DNA of 64,000 nt from Actinomycetales bacterium (GTDB taxonomy: Bacteria; Actinomycetota; Actinomycetes; S36-B12; UBA5976). The position numbers and the translations under genes were made by a program. Positions 18,015 through 26,462 of this stretch are shown piece after piece; within the stretch, counting starts at the first letter, position 1, and every line of letters begins with the position of its first letter. The DNA is taken from assembly GCA_018969715.1 (NCBI GenBank), contig JAGWXT010000002.1, positions 62,001 to 126,000 of the forward strand, given 5' to 3'. Below the pieces are notes generated by a model, which saw nothing but the letters and a program-made list of their open reading frames with translations, searched no databases and had not been told where the DNA came from.

Positions 18015-18956
18015 ATGGACGCTGACGCACTGCGCGCGGTACTCGCCCGCGAAGGGCTCGTGGGCGCACAGCGACCGGTGACGCTGCACTGCTCATCGGT
18101 TACCGGCAGCACCCAGGATGATGCGGCCGACCTGGCTGCGGATCGGCTGCCGGCGGTGCTGGTGACCGCCCATCAGACGGCCGGCCGCGGCCGGGGGGAG
18201 CGTCGGTGGGAGGACACCCCCGGGGGGAGCGTGCTGATGTCGGTCGCGTGGCCGCTGCGGGCACCGCTGACTGACTCGTGGACGGCACTCGGGTGCGGGG
18301 CGCGGATCGTTGAGCGATTGCGCCGGGATACGGGGGTACCCTGGCTGCTCAAGTGGCCCAATGACATCGTGCGCGTGCGCGCGGGGGATGGGCTCGTGCG
18401 CGTGCGCGCGGGGGATGGGCTCGTGCGCGTGCGCGCGGGGGATGGGCTCGTGCGCCTGCGCGCGGGGGATGGGCTCGTGCGCCTGCGCGCGGGGGATGGA
18501 TCGGTGACGGTGGCCAAGGCGGGGGGTGTGCTGCTCACCGTCCTGCCCGACCGGGTGATCCTCGGCTGTGGCCTCAACCTCACCGTCCCGGCCGGCGCGG
18601 GGCGCACATCGGTGGCCGCGGAGCGAGGCCCCGTGACCCCGCAGCAGCGGACAGCCCTCGTCGGAGCGATCGCGGCGGAGAGCCTGCGCGGGCTCGCGGC
18701 CCACGTGGGCGCGGATGTGCCACCGGGATTGGCGCTGCGGGTTGCCCGGGTGCTGATCCAGCCCGGGTGCCGGGTGCGCGTCAGCCTGCCGTCCGGTGCG
18801 GAGATCAGCGGCGTGACGCAGGGACTGGGCGCTGACGGCGCACTGTTGGTGGCGCTGGCTGGGGGGGATCAGCCTGGGGGGGATCAGCCAGGGGGGGATC
18901 AAGTGGTGGCCGTCCGGGCCGGTAGCGTCGTGTACGTCAGTGATGTGACACCATGA
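18015..18956 (+). CDS. birA: Biotin-protein ligase with a repeat insertion beside the active site
   Basis: Activates biotin to biotinyl-AMP and attaches it to the carrier lysine of the carboxylase. 313 residues. SVTGSTQDD, the adenylate-binding [11 protein letters not shown] and the catalytic LLKWPNDI (residues about 112-119) are present; GGVLLTVL (the GILxE region) and GCGLNL follow. There is no N-terminal DNA-binding domain, so it is not a repressor. Between WPNDI and the GGVLL strand lie five copies of a 9-residue unit, VRVRAGDGL, where other enzymes have a short turn. A second set of Gly-Gly-Asp-Gln-Pro repeats is near the C-terminus. The ATG at 18015 is preceded by a TAGGGT hexamer. Confidence 0.9.
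   Translation: MDADALRAVLAREGLVGAQRPVTLHCSSVTGSTQDDAADLAADRLPAVLVTAHQTAGRGRGERRWEDTPGGSVLMSVAWPLRAPLTDSWTALGCGARIVERLRRDTGVPWLLKWPNDIVRVRAGDGLVRVRAGDGLVRVRAGDGLVRLRAGDGLVRLRAGDGSVTVAKAGGVLLTVLPDRVILGCGLNLTVPAGAGRTSVAAERGPVTPQQRTALVGAIAAESLRGLAAHVGADVPPGLALRVARVLIQPGCRVRVSLPSGAEISGVTQGLGADGALLVALAGGDQPGGDQPGGDQVVAVRAGSVVYVSDVTP
18369..18503 (+). repeat. Five in-frame 27-bp repeats in birA
   Basis: Five tandem units of 27 bp (18369-18395, 18396-18422, 18423-18449, 18450-18476, 18477-18503). The first three are identical; the last two share a G-to-C change and the fifth has a variant end. They encode VRVRAGDGL or VRLRAGDGL. The near identity at DNA level points to recent expansion. Confidence 0.97.
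18861..18902 (+). repeat. In-frame 15-bp repeats near the birA 3' end
   Basis: Almost three copies of GGGGGGGATCAGCCT/A encode Gly-Gly-Asp-Gln-Pro. The unit is a multiple of three and lies in the C-terminal domain between two beta strands. Confidence 0.93.
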
Positions 18957-18995
18957 TGGCTCACGACAGGGGGTGGGTATCAACTGGTACGGGTC

Positions 18996-19736
18996 ATGGT
19001 CGTCGAGGACGATGAGGCCATTGCGCAGCCGCTACGGCGAGTGCTCCTGCGAGAGGGCTATGCGGTTCGCACCGTCGCAACCGGCCGCGAGGCCATTCAT
19101 GGCTGCCGGGGCGCGGATCTGCTCCTCCTCGATCTGAGCCTTCCCGATCTCGACGGGCTCGAGGTCTGCCGCGCCATGCGAAGTGCCGGCTGCACCACGC
19201 CAGTGCTGATGCTCACTGCCCGGGCTGAGGATGCAGATGTGGTGGTCGGTCTTGATGCCGGCGCCGATGACTACGTCACGAAACCGTTCGGGATCAACCA
19301 GTTGCTGGCCCGGGTGCGCGCCCTACTGAGGCGCGCCGGCGCGGCCGACGTCCTGCGCTTCGCCAGCCTGGAGATCGACCGTGAACAATGCACCGCCGTG
19401 CTGCGCTGTGCCGCGGATCGGGTGCAGCCGTTGGACCTCACGCCGACCGAATTCGCACTGCTGCTGACCCTTGCCGAGCATGCCGAGCGGTTGGTCGAGC
19501 GGGACGCCCTGCTCACCAGTGTCTGGGGGACGACCTGGCCGAAGGCCGCCAAGACCGTCGACGTGCACATCTTCGCGCTGCGCCGGAAACTCGCCGCGGG
19601 TCAGGCTGCGCTGGGCACTGAGTGCCCGGCCGAGGTACCGCCGCCATCGCCCCTGCTTGAGCCGATCATGATCGCCACCGTGCGCGGCCGCGGATTCCGG
19701 CTGGTGCGGGTTGCGGAGGACCCGCAGTACCGGTGA
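18996..19736 (+). CDS. OmpR-family response regulator
   Basis: DNA-binding response regulator of 246 residues. The receiver domain has the acidic pocket VVEDDE, phosphoacceptor D46 in LLLLDLSLP, LTARAEDAD and the lysine in YVTKPFG. The winged-helix effector domain has TPTEFALLLTL and KTVDVHIFALRRKL, with an unusual insertion rich in proline before TVRGRGFRL in the final hairpin. It shares a GTGA junction with its kinase and so with the sulfotransferase gene that follows. Target genes are unknown; position suggests control of the surface-polymer block. It is not MtrA, which is at 62932. Confidence 0.88.
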   Translation: MVVEDDEAIAQPLRRVLLREGYAVRTVATGREAIHGCRGADLLLLDLSLPDLDGLEVCRAMRSAGCTTPVLMLTARAEDADVVVGLDAGADDYVTKPFGINQLLARVRALLRRAGAADVLRFASLEIDREQCTAVLRCAADRVQPLDLTPTEFALLLTLAEHAERLVERDALLTSVWGTTWPKAAKTVDVHIFALRRKLAAGQAALGTECPAEVPPPSPLLEPIMIATVRGRGFRLVRVAEDPQYR

Positions 19737-21145
19737 GGGATCGCCTGCTCGCGTCCGCGAGCCGAATTGCCGTTGCGGCCGTCCTCATCGTGGCGGTTCC
19801 GGTGCTCGCCATCTTCGTGCTGGCCTCCTGGCTCATTGAGCGCGCGGTGGTCGCCGACTATGCCCGGCAGGTGGCCGCCGCCCTGGGGGCCGGCGGTCCG
19901 GTTGCGTTGGACGACCGGCTTGCCCTCTTGGCGGCAACCCTCGACACCGGGACGGTCACGGTGCGCGAGGCCAGCGGTGCAGTCATTGCCAAGGTCGGCT
20001 CCGACACCCCGGCACTGTCCTTCATCGGTCGCGCGAGCACCGCAACCGGGTTGGATGTCACCGCCCAGATGCCCGCTGATCCCTTCATCGTCCCGGTCGG
20101 CGCCGGCCTGCTCGCCATCGCCGTGCTCGGCGCGCTCGCCTGGTTGATGGCACAACGGTTGGGTGCCCGCGAGGTCACGGCCCTGACCACCGGGATGACC
20201 GATCTCGTTGCGGCCGCCGAGCAGGTTGGCTCAGGGGGTCAGCCCGAGACCATCCGGCCAACGGGCGTGCCGGAGATCGATCAAGTGCAGGCCATTCTGG
20301 TCACGGCCGCTGAGCGGGCCGCGGCCCGGGTTCGCCTGGAGCAGCGGATCGTCCATGAGGTTGCCCACAATCTGCGCTCACCGCTGACCGCACTCTCCCT
20401 GCTCCTTGATGAGATGGCGACGTATCCCACCGACCCGGAGACAGTGCAGGCCGAGGCACGGCGCGCTCTGCGCCAGGTGAGTCGACTGCGCACTGCCATC
20501 GACGATGTCGTCGTCGCTCATCGGGGCCTGGGGGTTGCCCTGGCAGAGCCGGTTGAGCTTGCCACGGTCATCGCCGCACAGGTGGGCTTATGGCAGCGGG
20601 TACTCGCTCTCACCGAACGGCGGCTGGTGACGGAGGTAGAGCGGGGGCTGGTTGCATGGTGCCCTTCGCGTCCGGTGGAGCAGGCCCTCTCGGCGCTGCT
20701 GGACAATGCGGTTCACCATGGTGCCGGCGAGATCCGGGTCGTCGCCGGCCAGCGAGGTGCGTGGGTGGTCGTCGACGTCGTTGACGGGGGCGGGTCGATC
20801 CCAGAGGATCTCGAGGTATTCCTGCCGGGGGTGTCAACGGACGGCGGCCGCGGGCTGGGCTGCGCAAGTGCCCGGCAGCTGATCGAGTCCGCCGGCGGCC
20901 GACTTGAACTCCACCGCCGGCGGCCGACGACTTTTCGCATCCTGCTGCCGCAGGTGGGTGTGGACGGTCGGAAGCGCGGCGGTAGGGCCGGGAATGCGAC
21001 TGGGTCGGTTGCCGGGCCGATCGAGGGGTCGGTTGCCGGGCCGATCGACGAGTCCGTCGCCGCGCCTGCGGCCGGCCCATCGGCAGTCGGGCTGGACACC
21101 AATGGCCAGGCAGTTCCGGCGCCGCTCGCTACGCTGCGTGGGTGA
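19733..21145 (+). CDS. Sensor histidine kinase
   Basis: 470-residue membrane kinase. Helices at about 10-36 and 119-141 flank an extracytoplasmic sensor of roughly 80 residues, followed by a linker and the H-box VHEVAHNLRSPLTAL with H212. The ATPase domain has ALSALLDNAVHHG (N-box), VVDGGGSI (G1) and GRGLGCASARQLIE (G2). The C-terminal 70 residues are low complexity and contain an 8-residue repeat. Its start and stop form GTGA overlaps with the regulator upstream and the sulfotransferase downstream, so the three are made together. The ligand is unknown. Confidence 0.88.
   Translation: MRDRLLASASRIAVAAVLIVAVPVLAIFVLASWLIERAVVADYARQVAAALGAGGPVALDDRLALLAATLDTGTVTVREASGAVIAKVGSDTPALSFIGRASTATGLDVTAQMPADPFIVPVGAGLLAIAVLGALAWLMAQRLGAREVTALTTGMTDLVAAAEQVGSGGQPETIRPTGVPEIDQVQAILVTAAERAAARVRLEQRIVHEVAHNLRSPLTALSLLLDEMATYPTDPETVQAEARRALRQVSRLRTAIDDVVVAHRGLGVALAEPVELATVIAAQVGLWQRVLALTERRLVTEVERGLVAWCPSRPVEQALSALLDNAVHHGAGEIRVVAGQRGAWVVVDVVDGGGSIPEDLEVFLPGVSTDGGRGLGCASARQLIESAGGRLELHRRRPTTFRILLPQVGVDGRKRGGRAGNATGSVAGPIEGSVAGPIDESVAAPAAGPSAVGLDTNGQAVPAPLATLRG
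21002..21049 (+). repeat. Two in-frame 24-bp repeats in the kinase tail
   Basis: Two tandem 24-bp units encode GSVAGPIE and GSVAGPID, and a decayed third reads ESVAAP. They lie in the C-terminal tail beyond the ATPase domain. Confidence 0.9.
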
Positions 21146-22329
21146 CTGCTGCGGCGTCCATCGCGTCAGCGCCGCCGCGTCTGGTGGTGCACATCGGTCC
21201 GATGAAGACCGGTTCGACCTCACTGCAGCGGACGCTCGCTGCGCACGCCGATGCACTCGCCGCTGCCGGTGTGTCCTATCCCCTCCATGAGGACTCCGTC
21301 ACCTGGCACCCGCACAACCAGCAACGGGCCGTCTACGGCATGTTCGGCTCCGTGGTGCCGTGGGTAACGCCGCAGCGCCAGCACCACTACCGGGCCGCGG
21401 GTGCCCACCTCGCGCAGACCCTTGAACAGTGGCCCGGTGATGTGCTGCTATCGGCGGAGGCGTTCTCGGCGATGACGGCGGCCGACCTGGCCGACTCCCT
21501 GCGCACCCTCGCCGCCCCTGCGCAGCGAGGGATCACCGTGATCGCGGTCCTGCGGGACCTTGCCCGCGCCCTGCCCTCGCAGTGGCAGCAGGATCTCCGC
21601 TCGGGACGGGGTCGCGATCTGGCGGAGTTCCTCGACCGCTTCCGAACCGGCTCGGATCGTGGCTCGGGCAATGCCCGCACGATGTTCGACTACGCACATC
21701 AGGTGGAGCGGCTCATCGCTGCGGTGGGGGTGGAAAGTGTCGTGGTGGTGACGGTGCCGCCGCCCGGCAACCCGCCGGACCTGCTGTGGCGGCGATTCGC
21801 TGAGGCGACCGGGCTGCCCGCGGTGCGCGCAATCGATCCGGCGAGGGGCGACCAGGCGGCCAACCGGTCACTGTCGGCAGCCGAGTGCGAGACACTGCGC
21901 CGGCTCAACCTTGCCCTGCACGATGCCGGGGCCGACCCGCAGCGCACCGCGACCCTGCGCTACCGCATCGTCCGCGAGGCGTGGTGGCCGCGCGACCGGC
22001 GGGATGCGCCGGTCGCCCTGCCGGCCGCGGCGCTGGACTGGCTGGAGCCGATCTGCCAGCACGCGCGGGACACGATCCGCGCCACTGGGGTGCCCCTGAT
22101 CGGGGAGTGGGACGACCTGCTGCCCCATCCGGCCCACTCGCCGGCGGGATCCGGGGGACTCGACGGCGCGGTCGACCCGAGTGCCCTCCTCGCCGCCCAT
22201 GAGGCCGCGTTGGCATGGCTGGCAGGGGTGTGGGCGGAGCCGGTGGAGCCGCCAGCCGTGCCTGCGGCCGCGAAGCCCGGACTGCTCAGCCGAGTGCGTG
22301 GTCGATCAGGCGCTGCACCTGCTCGCTGA
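21142..22329 (+). CDS. PAPS-dependent sulfotransferase (paralogue 1)
   Basis: 395 residues. The 5'-phosphosulfate loop is HIGPMKTGSTSLQ near the N-terminus, and the 3'-phosphate site is LRDLARALPSQWQQ (conserved Arg and Ser). These mark the P-loop-like sulfotransferase fold that moves sulfate from PAPS to a hydroxyl of a carbohydrate, lipid or protein. It is a paralogue of the gene at 25239 (shared HIG..KxGSTxLQ, LISAEA/LLSAEA and PS.WQQ..R.GRG). It is translationally coupled to the kinase by GTGA, and its last 44 bases overlap the end of cysNC on the other strand. The acceptor is unknown; a surface polysaccharide is likely from context. Confidence 0.82.
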   Translation: MTAAASIASAPPRLVVHIGPMKTGSTSLQRTLAAHADALAAAGVSYPLHEDSVTWHPHNQQRAVYGMFGSVVPWVTPQRQHHYRAAGAHLAQTLEQWPGDVLLSAEAFSAMTAADLADSLRTLAAPAQRGITVIAVLRDLARALPSQWQQDLRSGRGRDLAEFLDRFRTGSDRGSGNARTMFDYAHQVERLIAAVGVESVVVVTVPPPGNPPDLLWRRFAEATGLPAVRAIDPARGDQAANRSLSAAECETLRRLNLALHDAGADPQRTATLRYRIVREAWWPRDRRDAPVALPAAALDWLEPICQHARDTIRATGVPLIGEWDDLLPHPAHSPAGSGGLDGAVDPSALLAAHEAALAWLAGVWAEPVEPPAVPAAAKPGLLSRVRGRSGAAPAR

Positions 22330-24145
22330 GGTCTGCTGACCCGTCAAGAATGAGGTCGGCGTGCTCGGGCGGCTCATAGTCCTGCCCGACCCCGGTCATA
22401 TTCGGCAGGGAGCCACTGGCGGCCTTCCGGTACAGGCCCTTGGGGTCACGCTCGGCGCAGACAGCCAGCGGGGTGTCCACCCAGATCTCCGAGAACTCCC
22501 CCGGCTCGAAGCGGGCGCGGACGGCCTCGCGGTCGGAGCGGAAGGGACTGACCAATGCGACCAGCACCACCAGCCCGGCGTCGAGGAGTAGCCGTGCCAC
22601 CTCTCCCACCCGGCGGACGTTCTCGGCCCGGTCCTCGGGCGTGAAGCCCAGATCCTTGTTGAGCCCCGTGCGCAGGTTGTCGCCATCGAGGACGTAGGTA
22701 TGGATGCCGCGGTGGTGCAGCTGCGTCTCCGCCTCATTGGCCAGTGTCGACTTGCCGGAGCCGGGCAGTCCGGTGAGCCACAGCACCCGCGGCGCATGCC
22801 CATTGAGGCGGGAGCGCTCCGCTCGTCCAACGCGGAAGGCGTGCGGCACGACGTTGAATGCCCGACGCAGGGCATGACGGGTCATGCCCGCGGCAACGGT
22901 GTCGCAGGTGAGCCGGTCCACCAGCAGGAACCCGCCCGTGTCCCGGTTGACCTGATAGGCGTCCAAGGCGATCGGCTGGTCGGTGGCGATCTCAACCCGT
23001 CCGATGTCATTGACGCTCAGGGTGCGGGCGGCGGTCTGATGGCCGGTGGTCACATCCAGGCGGTGGCGGATCGTCGTCACCGTCGCCGGCACCCAGGTCG
23101 GGCCGCTGACCAGCAGGTAGGAGCGGCCGTGAGCGAGCGGCTCCTCGGCCATCCACACCAGATCGGCAGCGAACCGGTCGGCTGGCCGTCCCGGCGGACC
23201 GACTGACGGATCGGTGTTCGTCAGCACGTCACCGCGGCGCACGTCGACCTCCTCGCACAGGGTGACAGTGATCGCCTGGCCCGCGGTGGCTTCGGGCAGG
23301 TCGCCATCGAAGGTGGTGATCCGGTCGATGGTCGCCGGGGTTCCGGCGGGCAGGACGGCGATGCGCTCACCCACGCGCAGGCTGCCGGACAGGGTGCCGG
23401 AGTACCCGCGGAAGTCGCCATCGCTGCGGACGATCGCCACCACCGGCAACCGAGTGCCGGTCGCCGGCCGGGACGTCGGCTGCCACGTCTGCAGCCACTG
23501 CAGCACGGTCGGCCCGTCGTACCAGCCCAGATGACGGGAGGGGGCGGTGACGTTGTCGCCGTGCAGGGCGCTGACCGGGATCGCGGTGACCCGGGGGATC
23601 CCGAGGCGGGCGGCGGTTGCGCGGACGTGGCCAAGGATGTCGGTGACCACTGACTCCCGCCACCCGACGGCATCGCACTTGTTCACCGCGACCGCGATAT
23701 CGGTGACCCCCATCAGCCCGCAGACGGTGAGATGGCGGTGCGTCTGCTCGCGTGCTCCGCGAGTGGCGTCAACCAGCAGGATCGCCACATCGCTGCGTGA
23801 GGCGGCGACCGCCATATTGCGGGTGTACTGCTCATGACCGGGGGCGTCGGCGATGATCACCCGGCGCCCGGTGGCCAGTTCCAGCTGCCGGTAGGCCACA
23901 TCGATCGTGATGCCCTGCTCCCGCTCAGCCTCGAGTCCGTCGGTGAGCAGGCTGTAGTCGATCTCACCGACCGGGATGATCGACCCACCTCGTCGTACCG
24001 ACCGCGCCTGCTCCAGGGTGTCCAGTGGCACGCTGCCGGTCTCCACCAGCAGCCGTCCGATGAGCGTGCTCTTGCCGTCGTCGACGCTGCCGCAGGCAAC
24101 CATCCGCACCACCGGGACACCGAGGCGACCACCCGCGTCACTCAC
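22286..24145 (-). CDS. cysNC: Sulfate adenylyltransferase subunit 1 / adenylylsulfate kinase fusion
   Basis: 619 residues with two activities. The N-terminal GTPase domain (GSVDDGKST at 19-27, DAPGHEQYTRNM, NKCDAVGW) powers APS formation with CysD. The C-terminal APS kinase (P-loop GLPGSGKST at 459-467, DGDNLRTGLNKDLGF) makes PAPS. The fused form commonly serves sulfation as well as assimilation. No PAPS or APS reductase is in the window, while two sulfotransferases flank the pair, which favours sulfate-ester synthesis. The start is GTG at 24145. The 3' end is convergent with and overlaps sulfotransferase 1. Confidence 0.95.
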   Translation of the reverse strand: MSDAGGRLGVPVVRMVACGSVDDGKSTLIGRLLVETGSVPLDTLEQARSVRRGGSIIPVGEIDYSLLTDGLEAEREQGITIDVAYRQLELATGRRVIIADAPGHEQYTRNMAVAASRSDVAILLVDATRGAREQTHRHLTVCGLMGVTDIAVAVNKCDAVGWRESVVTDILGHVRATAARLGIPRVTAIPVSALHGDNVTAPSRHLGWYDGPTVLQWLQTWQPTSRPATGTRLPVVAIVRSDGDFRGYSGTLSGSLRVGERIAVLPAGTPATIDRITTFDGDLPEATAGQAITVTLCEEVDVRRGDVLTNTDPSVGPPGRPADRFAADLVWMAEEPLAHGRSYLLVSGPTWVPATVTTIRHRLDVTTGHQTAARTLSVNDIGRVEIATDQPIALDAYQVNRDTGGFLLVDRLTCDTVAAGMTRHALRRAFNVVPHAFRVGRAERSRLNGHAPRVLWLTGLPGSGKSTLANEAETQLHHRGIHTYVLDGDNLRTGLNKDLGFTPEDRAENVRRVGEVARLLLDAGLVVLVALVSPFRSDREAVRARFEPGEFSEIWVDTPLAVCAERDPKGLYRKAASGSLPNMTGVGQDYEPPEHADLILDGSADLSEQVQRLIDHALG

Positions 24146-24160
24146 CGGGCACCAGCCGCT

Positions 24161-24220
24161 GGGGTGTGCCGCCCGTCAATCGGGGTGTGCCGCCCATCAA
24201 TCGGGGTGTGCCGCCCATCA
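24161..24220 (-). repeat. Three 21-bp repeats between cysD and cysNC
   Basis: Units 24161-24181, 24182-24202 and 24203-24220 (last partial) share GGGGTGTGCCGCCCATCAAT with one base change. On the coding strand each carries TGATGGGCGG or TGACGGGCGG, so the cysD stop codon is repeated in frame every 21 bases. The array fills most of the 72-base gap. Confidence 0.93.
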
Positions 24221-25165
24221 GAAGTACCCCTCCACCTTCTTGCTCTCCATAGAGCTCTCCCGATCCCCGTCGATCAACCGCCCGGCGCGCTCACTGAGGC
24301 GGACCTGCTCAACCTCGGCGATCAGGTCATCGAGGGTGGTGGCATCGGAGAGCATTGCCGCGGTCAGCGGATAGCAGCCAAGGGTGCGGAATCGGACCCG
24401 CCGCAGTTGCGGCACCTCCCCCGGCTGCAGTGGCAGCCGGTCGTCGTCGACCATCAGGAACTGCTCACCCCGGGCGACGGTCGGGCGCTCAGCCGCGAAG
24501 TACAGGGGCACCACGTCGATGCCCTCCCGGCGGATGTAGCGCCAGACGTCGATCTCCTGCCAGTCCGAGATGGGGAATACGCGCATCGTCTGGCCGGGGG
24601 TCAGTCGGGTGTTCGGGCTGTGCCACAACTCCGGACGCTGGCGGCGGGGCTCCCACCGATGACCGGGTTCCCGCAGGCTGAAGATTCGCTCCTTGGCCCG
24701 GCTGCGCTCCTCATCCCGTCGCGCCCCGCCGATGATGGCGTCGTAGGCGCCCAGATCGAGCGCCTGCCGCAGGGCGACGGTCTTCATGATCCGGGTGTGT
24801 TCCTGGGCCCCGTGGGTGAACGGGTTCACCCCCGCCGCTGCTCCCTCGGCGTTGGTGTGGACGATGAGCGTCAACCCGAGCTCGCGTGCCGTGCGATCAC
24901 GGAACTCGATCATCTCCCGGAACTTCCACCCCGTGTCAATGTGCAGGAACGGGAAGGGCACCGGGGCCGGGTGGAAGGCCTTGCGCGCCAGGTGCATGAG
25001 GACCGAGGAGTCCTTGCCGATGGAGTACATCAGGACGGGGGCGCGAAAGGCCGCAGCCGTCTCGCGAAGGATGCCGATGGCCTCTGCCTCGAGGTAGTCG
25101 AGGACCTCATCGGCGGAGATTGCAGACCCGCCGGCGAGTGCCGAGTCGCGCACTGTCGCCATCAT
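24218..25165 (-). CDS. cysD: Sulfate adenylyltransferase subunit 2
   Basis: Catalytic subunit that forms adenosine 5'-phosphosulfate from ATP and sulfate. 315 residues with the PP-loop SIGKDSS at 48-54, [34 protein letters not shown] and the family C-terminus ending KKVEGYF. It is the first gene of cysD-cysNC. Tandem ATG codons at 25165 and 25162 lie 6 bases after a TAATAT hexamer, suggesting a leaderless message. It is divergent from sulfotransferase 2. Confidence 0.95.
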   Translation of the reverse strand: MMATVRDSALAGGSAISADEVLDYLEAEAIGILRETAAAFRAPVLMYSIGKDSSVLMHLARKAFHPAPVPFPFLHIDTGWKFREMIEFRDRTARELGLTLIVHTNAEGAAAGVNPFTHGAQEHTRIMKTVALRQALDLGAYDAIIGGARRDEERSRAKERIFSLREPGHRWEPRRQRPELWHSPNTRLTPGQTMRVFPISDWQEIDVWRYIRREGIDVVPLYFAAERPTVARGEQFLMVDDDRLPLQPGEVPQLRRVRFRTLGCYPLTAAMLSDATTLDDLIAEVEQVRLSERAGRLIDGDRESSMESKKVEGYF

Positions 25166-25171
25166 GCCCAG

Positions 25172-25177
25172 ATATTA
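25172..25177 (-). promoter_or_regulatory. -10 element (TAATAT) 6 bases before the cysD ATG
   Basis: Minus-strand TAATAT is followed by CTGGGC and then ATGATG. This is an AT-rich hexamer in GC-rich DNA with the spacing expected when transcription begins at the start codon. The -35 region is weak. Confidence 0.6.
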
Positions 25178-25238
25178 CGGCAGGATCAGCACCGGTCTGC
25201 GGAGAGCAGGCTGACCAGTTCCGTCGGGATGCGATGGT

Positions 25239-26453
25239 GTGAGGAGGTGCGCGATTCCCTCGCGTGTCGTCGTCCATATCGGAACCCAGAAGTCCGGCTC
25301 GACCTACCTCCAGCAGGTCGTCGTGGCCCTGCGGGCGCCCCTGCGCGAGGCCGGCTGGTGCTATCCACTGGGGTGGATGGGTCGCCACGTGGCCATCAAT
25401 CAGGAGCGGCCCACCTACGGTGCGGTTCCCGGCGGCTACTCGTGGGTGCCGGCCGGACGCTCCGCAACCCTCGCGGGAGCGTGGCGCACTCTCTGTGCCG
25501 AGGTGGCCGCCCATCCCGGGCCGGTGCTCATCTCGGCTGAGGCGCTGGCCACCCTGCGCACCACCGATGCCGCTGTGGTGCTCGCGGACCTCGCTGGCAC
25601 CTGCCCGCCGGGCACGCCGCTGGAGGTCGTCATCACCGCCCGCGACCTCGGCCGGATCATGCCCTCGGCCTGGCAGCAGCATGTCCGCAACGGTCGCGGG
25701 GAGACGTATGCCGGCTACCTGCAGCGTCTCATCGATGAGCGACGGCACGCCGACTGCGATGGCGACGTTGTCGCCGGCTTCTGGCGCGCCTACCGCATCG
25801 CTGGCCTCGCCCAGCGGTGGGCGGGCATTGCCCAGGTGAGCGCGGTCCGGCTGGTGACAGTGCCGCGGCGGGGCGACTCCGCGGTCCTGTGGCACCGCTT
25901 CGCCGCGGCCGTCGGGCTGGCCGGGATCACGGCCGAGCCCCCGGTGATCGGTCGCGATGCGGCGAATATCGGCATCACCGCACCGGAGGCGTTCGCACTG
26001 GCCGCGGTCAGTCGCGGGATGCGCGCCGCCGGGGTGCCGGAGGAGACGGCGGCTGAGCGAAGGTTCCGGGTGGTGCGCAGTGGGTTCGCTGCGCGTGAGC
26101 AGCGCGGTCCGCTGCTGGCTGTGCCCGAGGCGCTGCGCGGGGTCATCGCGGACTGGGCGGATGAGGATGCCCACGACTGCGCGGCAATGTGGCAGGCCGG
26201 TGCGATTGCGCTGACCGGCGAGCCGTCGGACCTGCAATGCGACTTCAGCGACGCCCCGGCCGATCCCACGACGGAGGAGGTGCTCGCGGCGGTGGGCGCT
26301 GCGGTGGCCGTCCTGAGCAGGCCGGAGCCCATGATCACGCGGGCCCCTGCCGTCACCGAGCAGCCCGGGCCGCCCACCCTGCGTCGGCGCCTGGCCCGCT
26401 GGGTGCCGTTCCGCGTGCACTGGCCCCGGCGCAGGGGATCAGGCCCCCGGTAG
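25239..26453 (+). CDS. PAPS-dependent sulfotransferase (paralogue 2)
   Basis: 404 residues with the phosphosulfate loop HIGTQKSGSTYLQQ near residue 13 and the 3'-phosphate site ARDLGRIMPSAWQQH. It has the same domain plan as the gene at 21142 but differs widely, so the two probably sulfate different positions or acceptors. The start is GTG at 25239; no other convincing start is in frame close to the conserved loop. The stop TAG at 26451 forms the first bases of the TAGATT hexamer before rmlA. It is divergent from cysD, which makes its co-substrate. Confidence 0.82.
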   Translation: MRRCAIPSRVVVHIGTQKSGSTYLQQVVVALRAPLREAGWCYPLGWMGRHVAINQERPTYGAVPGGYSWVPAGRSATLAGAWRTLCAEVAAHPGPVLISAEALATLRTTDAAVVLADLAGTCPPGTPLEVVITARDLGRIMPSAWQQHVRNGRGETYAGYLQRLIDERRHADCDGDVVAGFWRAYRIAGLAQRWAGIAQVSAVRLVTVPRRGDSAVLWHRFAAAVGLAGITAEPPVIGRDAANIGITAPEAFALAAVSRGMRAAGVPEETAAERRFRVVRSGFAAREQRGPLLAVPEALRGVIADWADEDAHDCAAMWQAGAIALTGEPSDLQCDFSDAPADPTTEEVLAAVGAAVAVLSRPEPMITRAPAVTEQPGPPTLRRRLARWVPFRVHWPRRRGSGPR

Positions 26454-26456
26454 ATT
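26451..26456 (+). promoter_or_regulatory. -10 element (TAGATT) 6 bases before the rmlA GTG
   Basis: TAGATT fits TANNNT, is followed by GCGGGC and then the GTG at 26463. Its first three bases are the stop codon of sulfotransferase 2. The spacing predicts a leaderless rmlA message; some read-through from the sulfotransferase is also possible. Confidence 0.5.
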
Positions 26457-26462
26457 GCGGGC

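Noticed and set aside
18369-18503. CRISPR-like array
   Set aside because: Units are contiguous with no spacers and encode protein in the birA frame. The same holds for the other tandem repeats.
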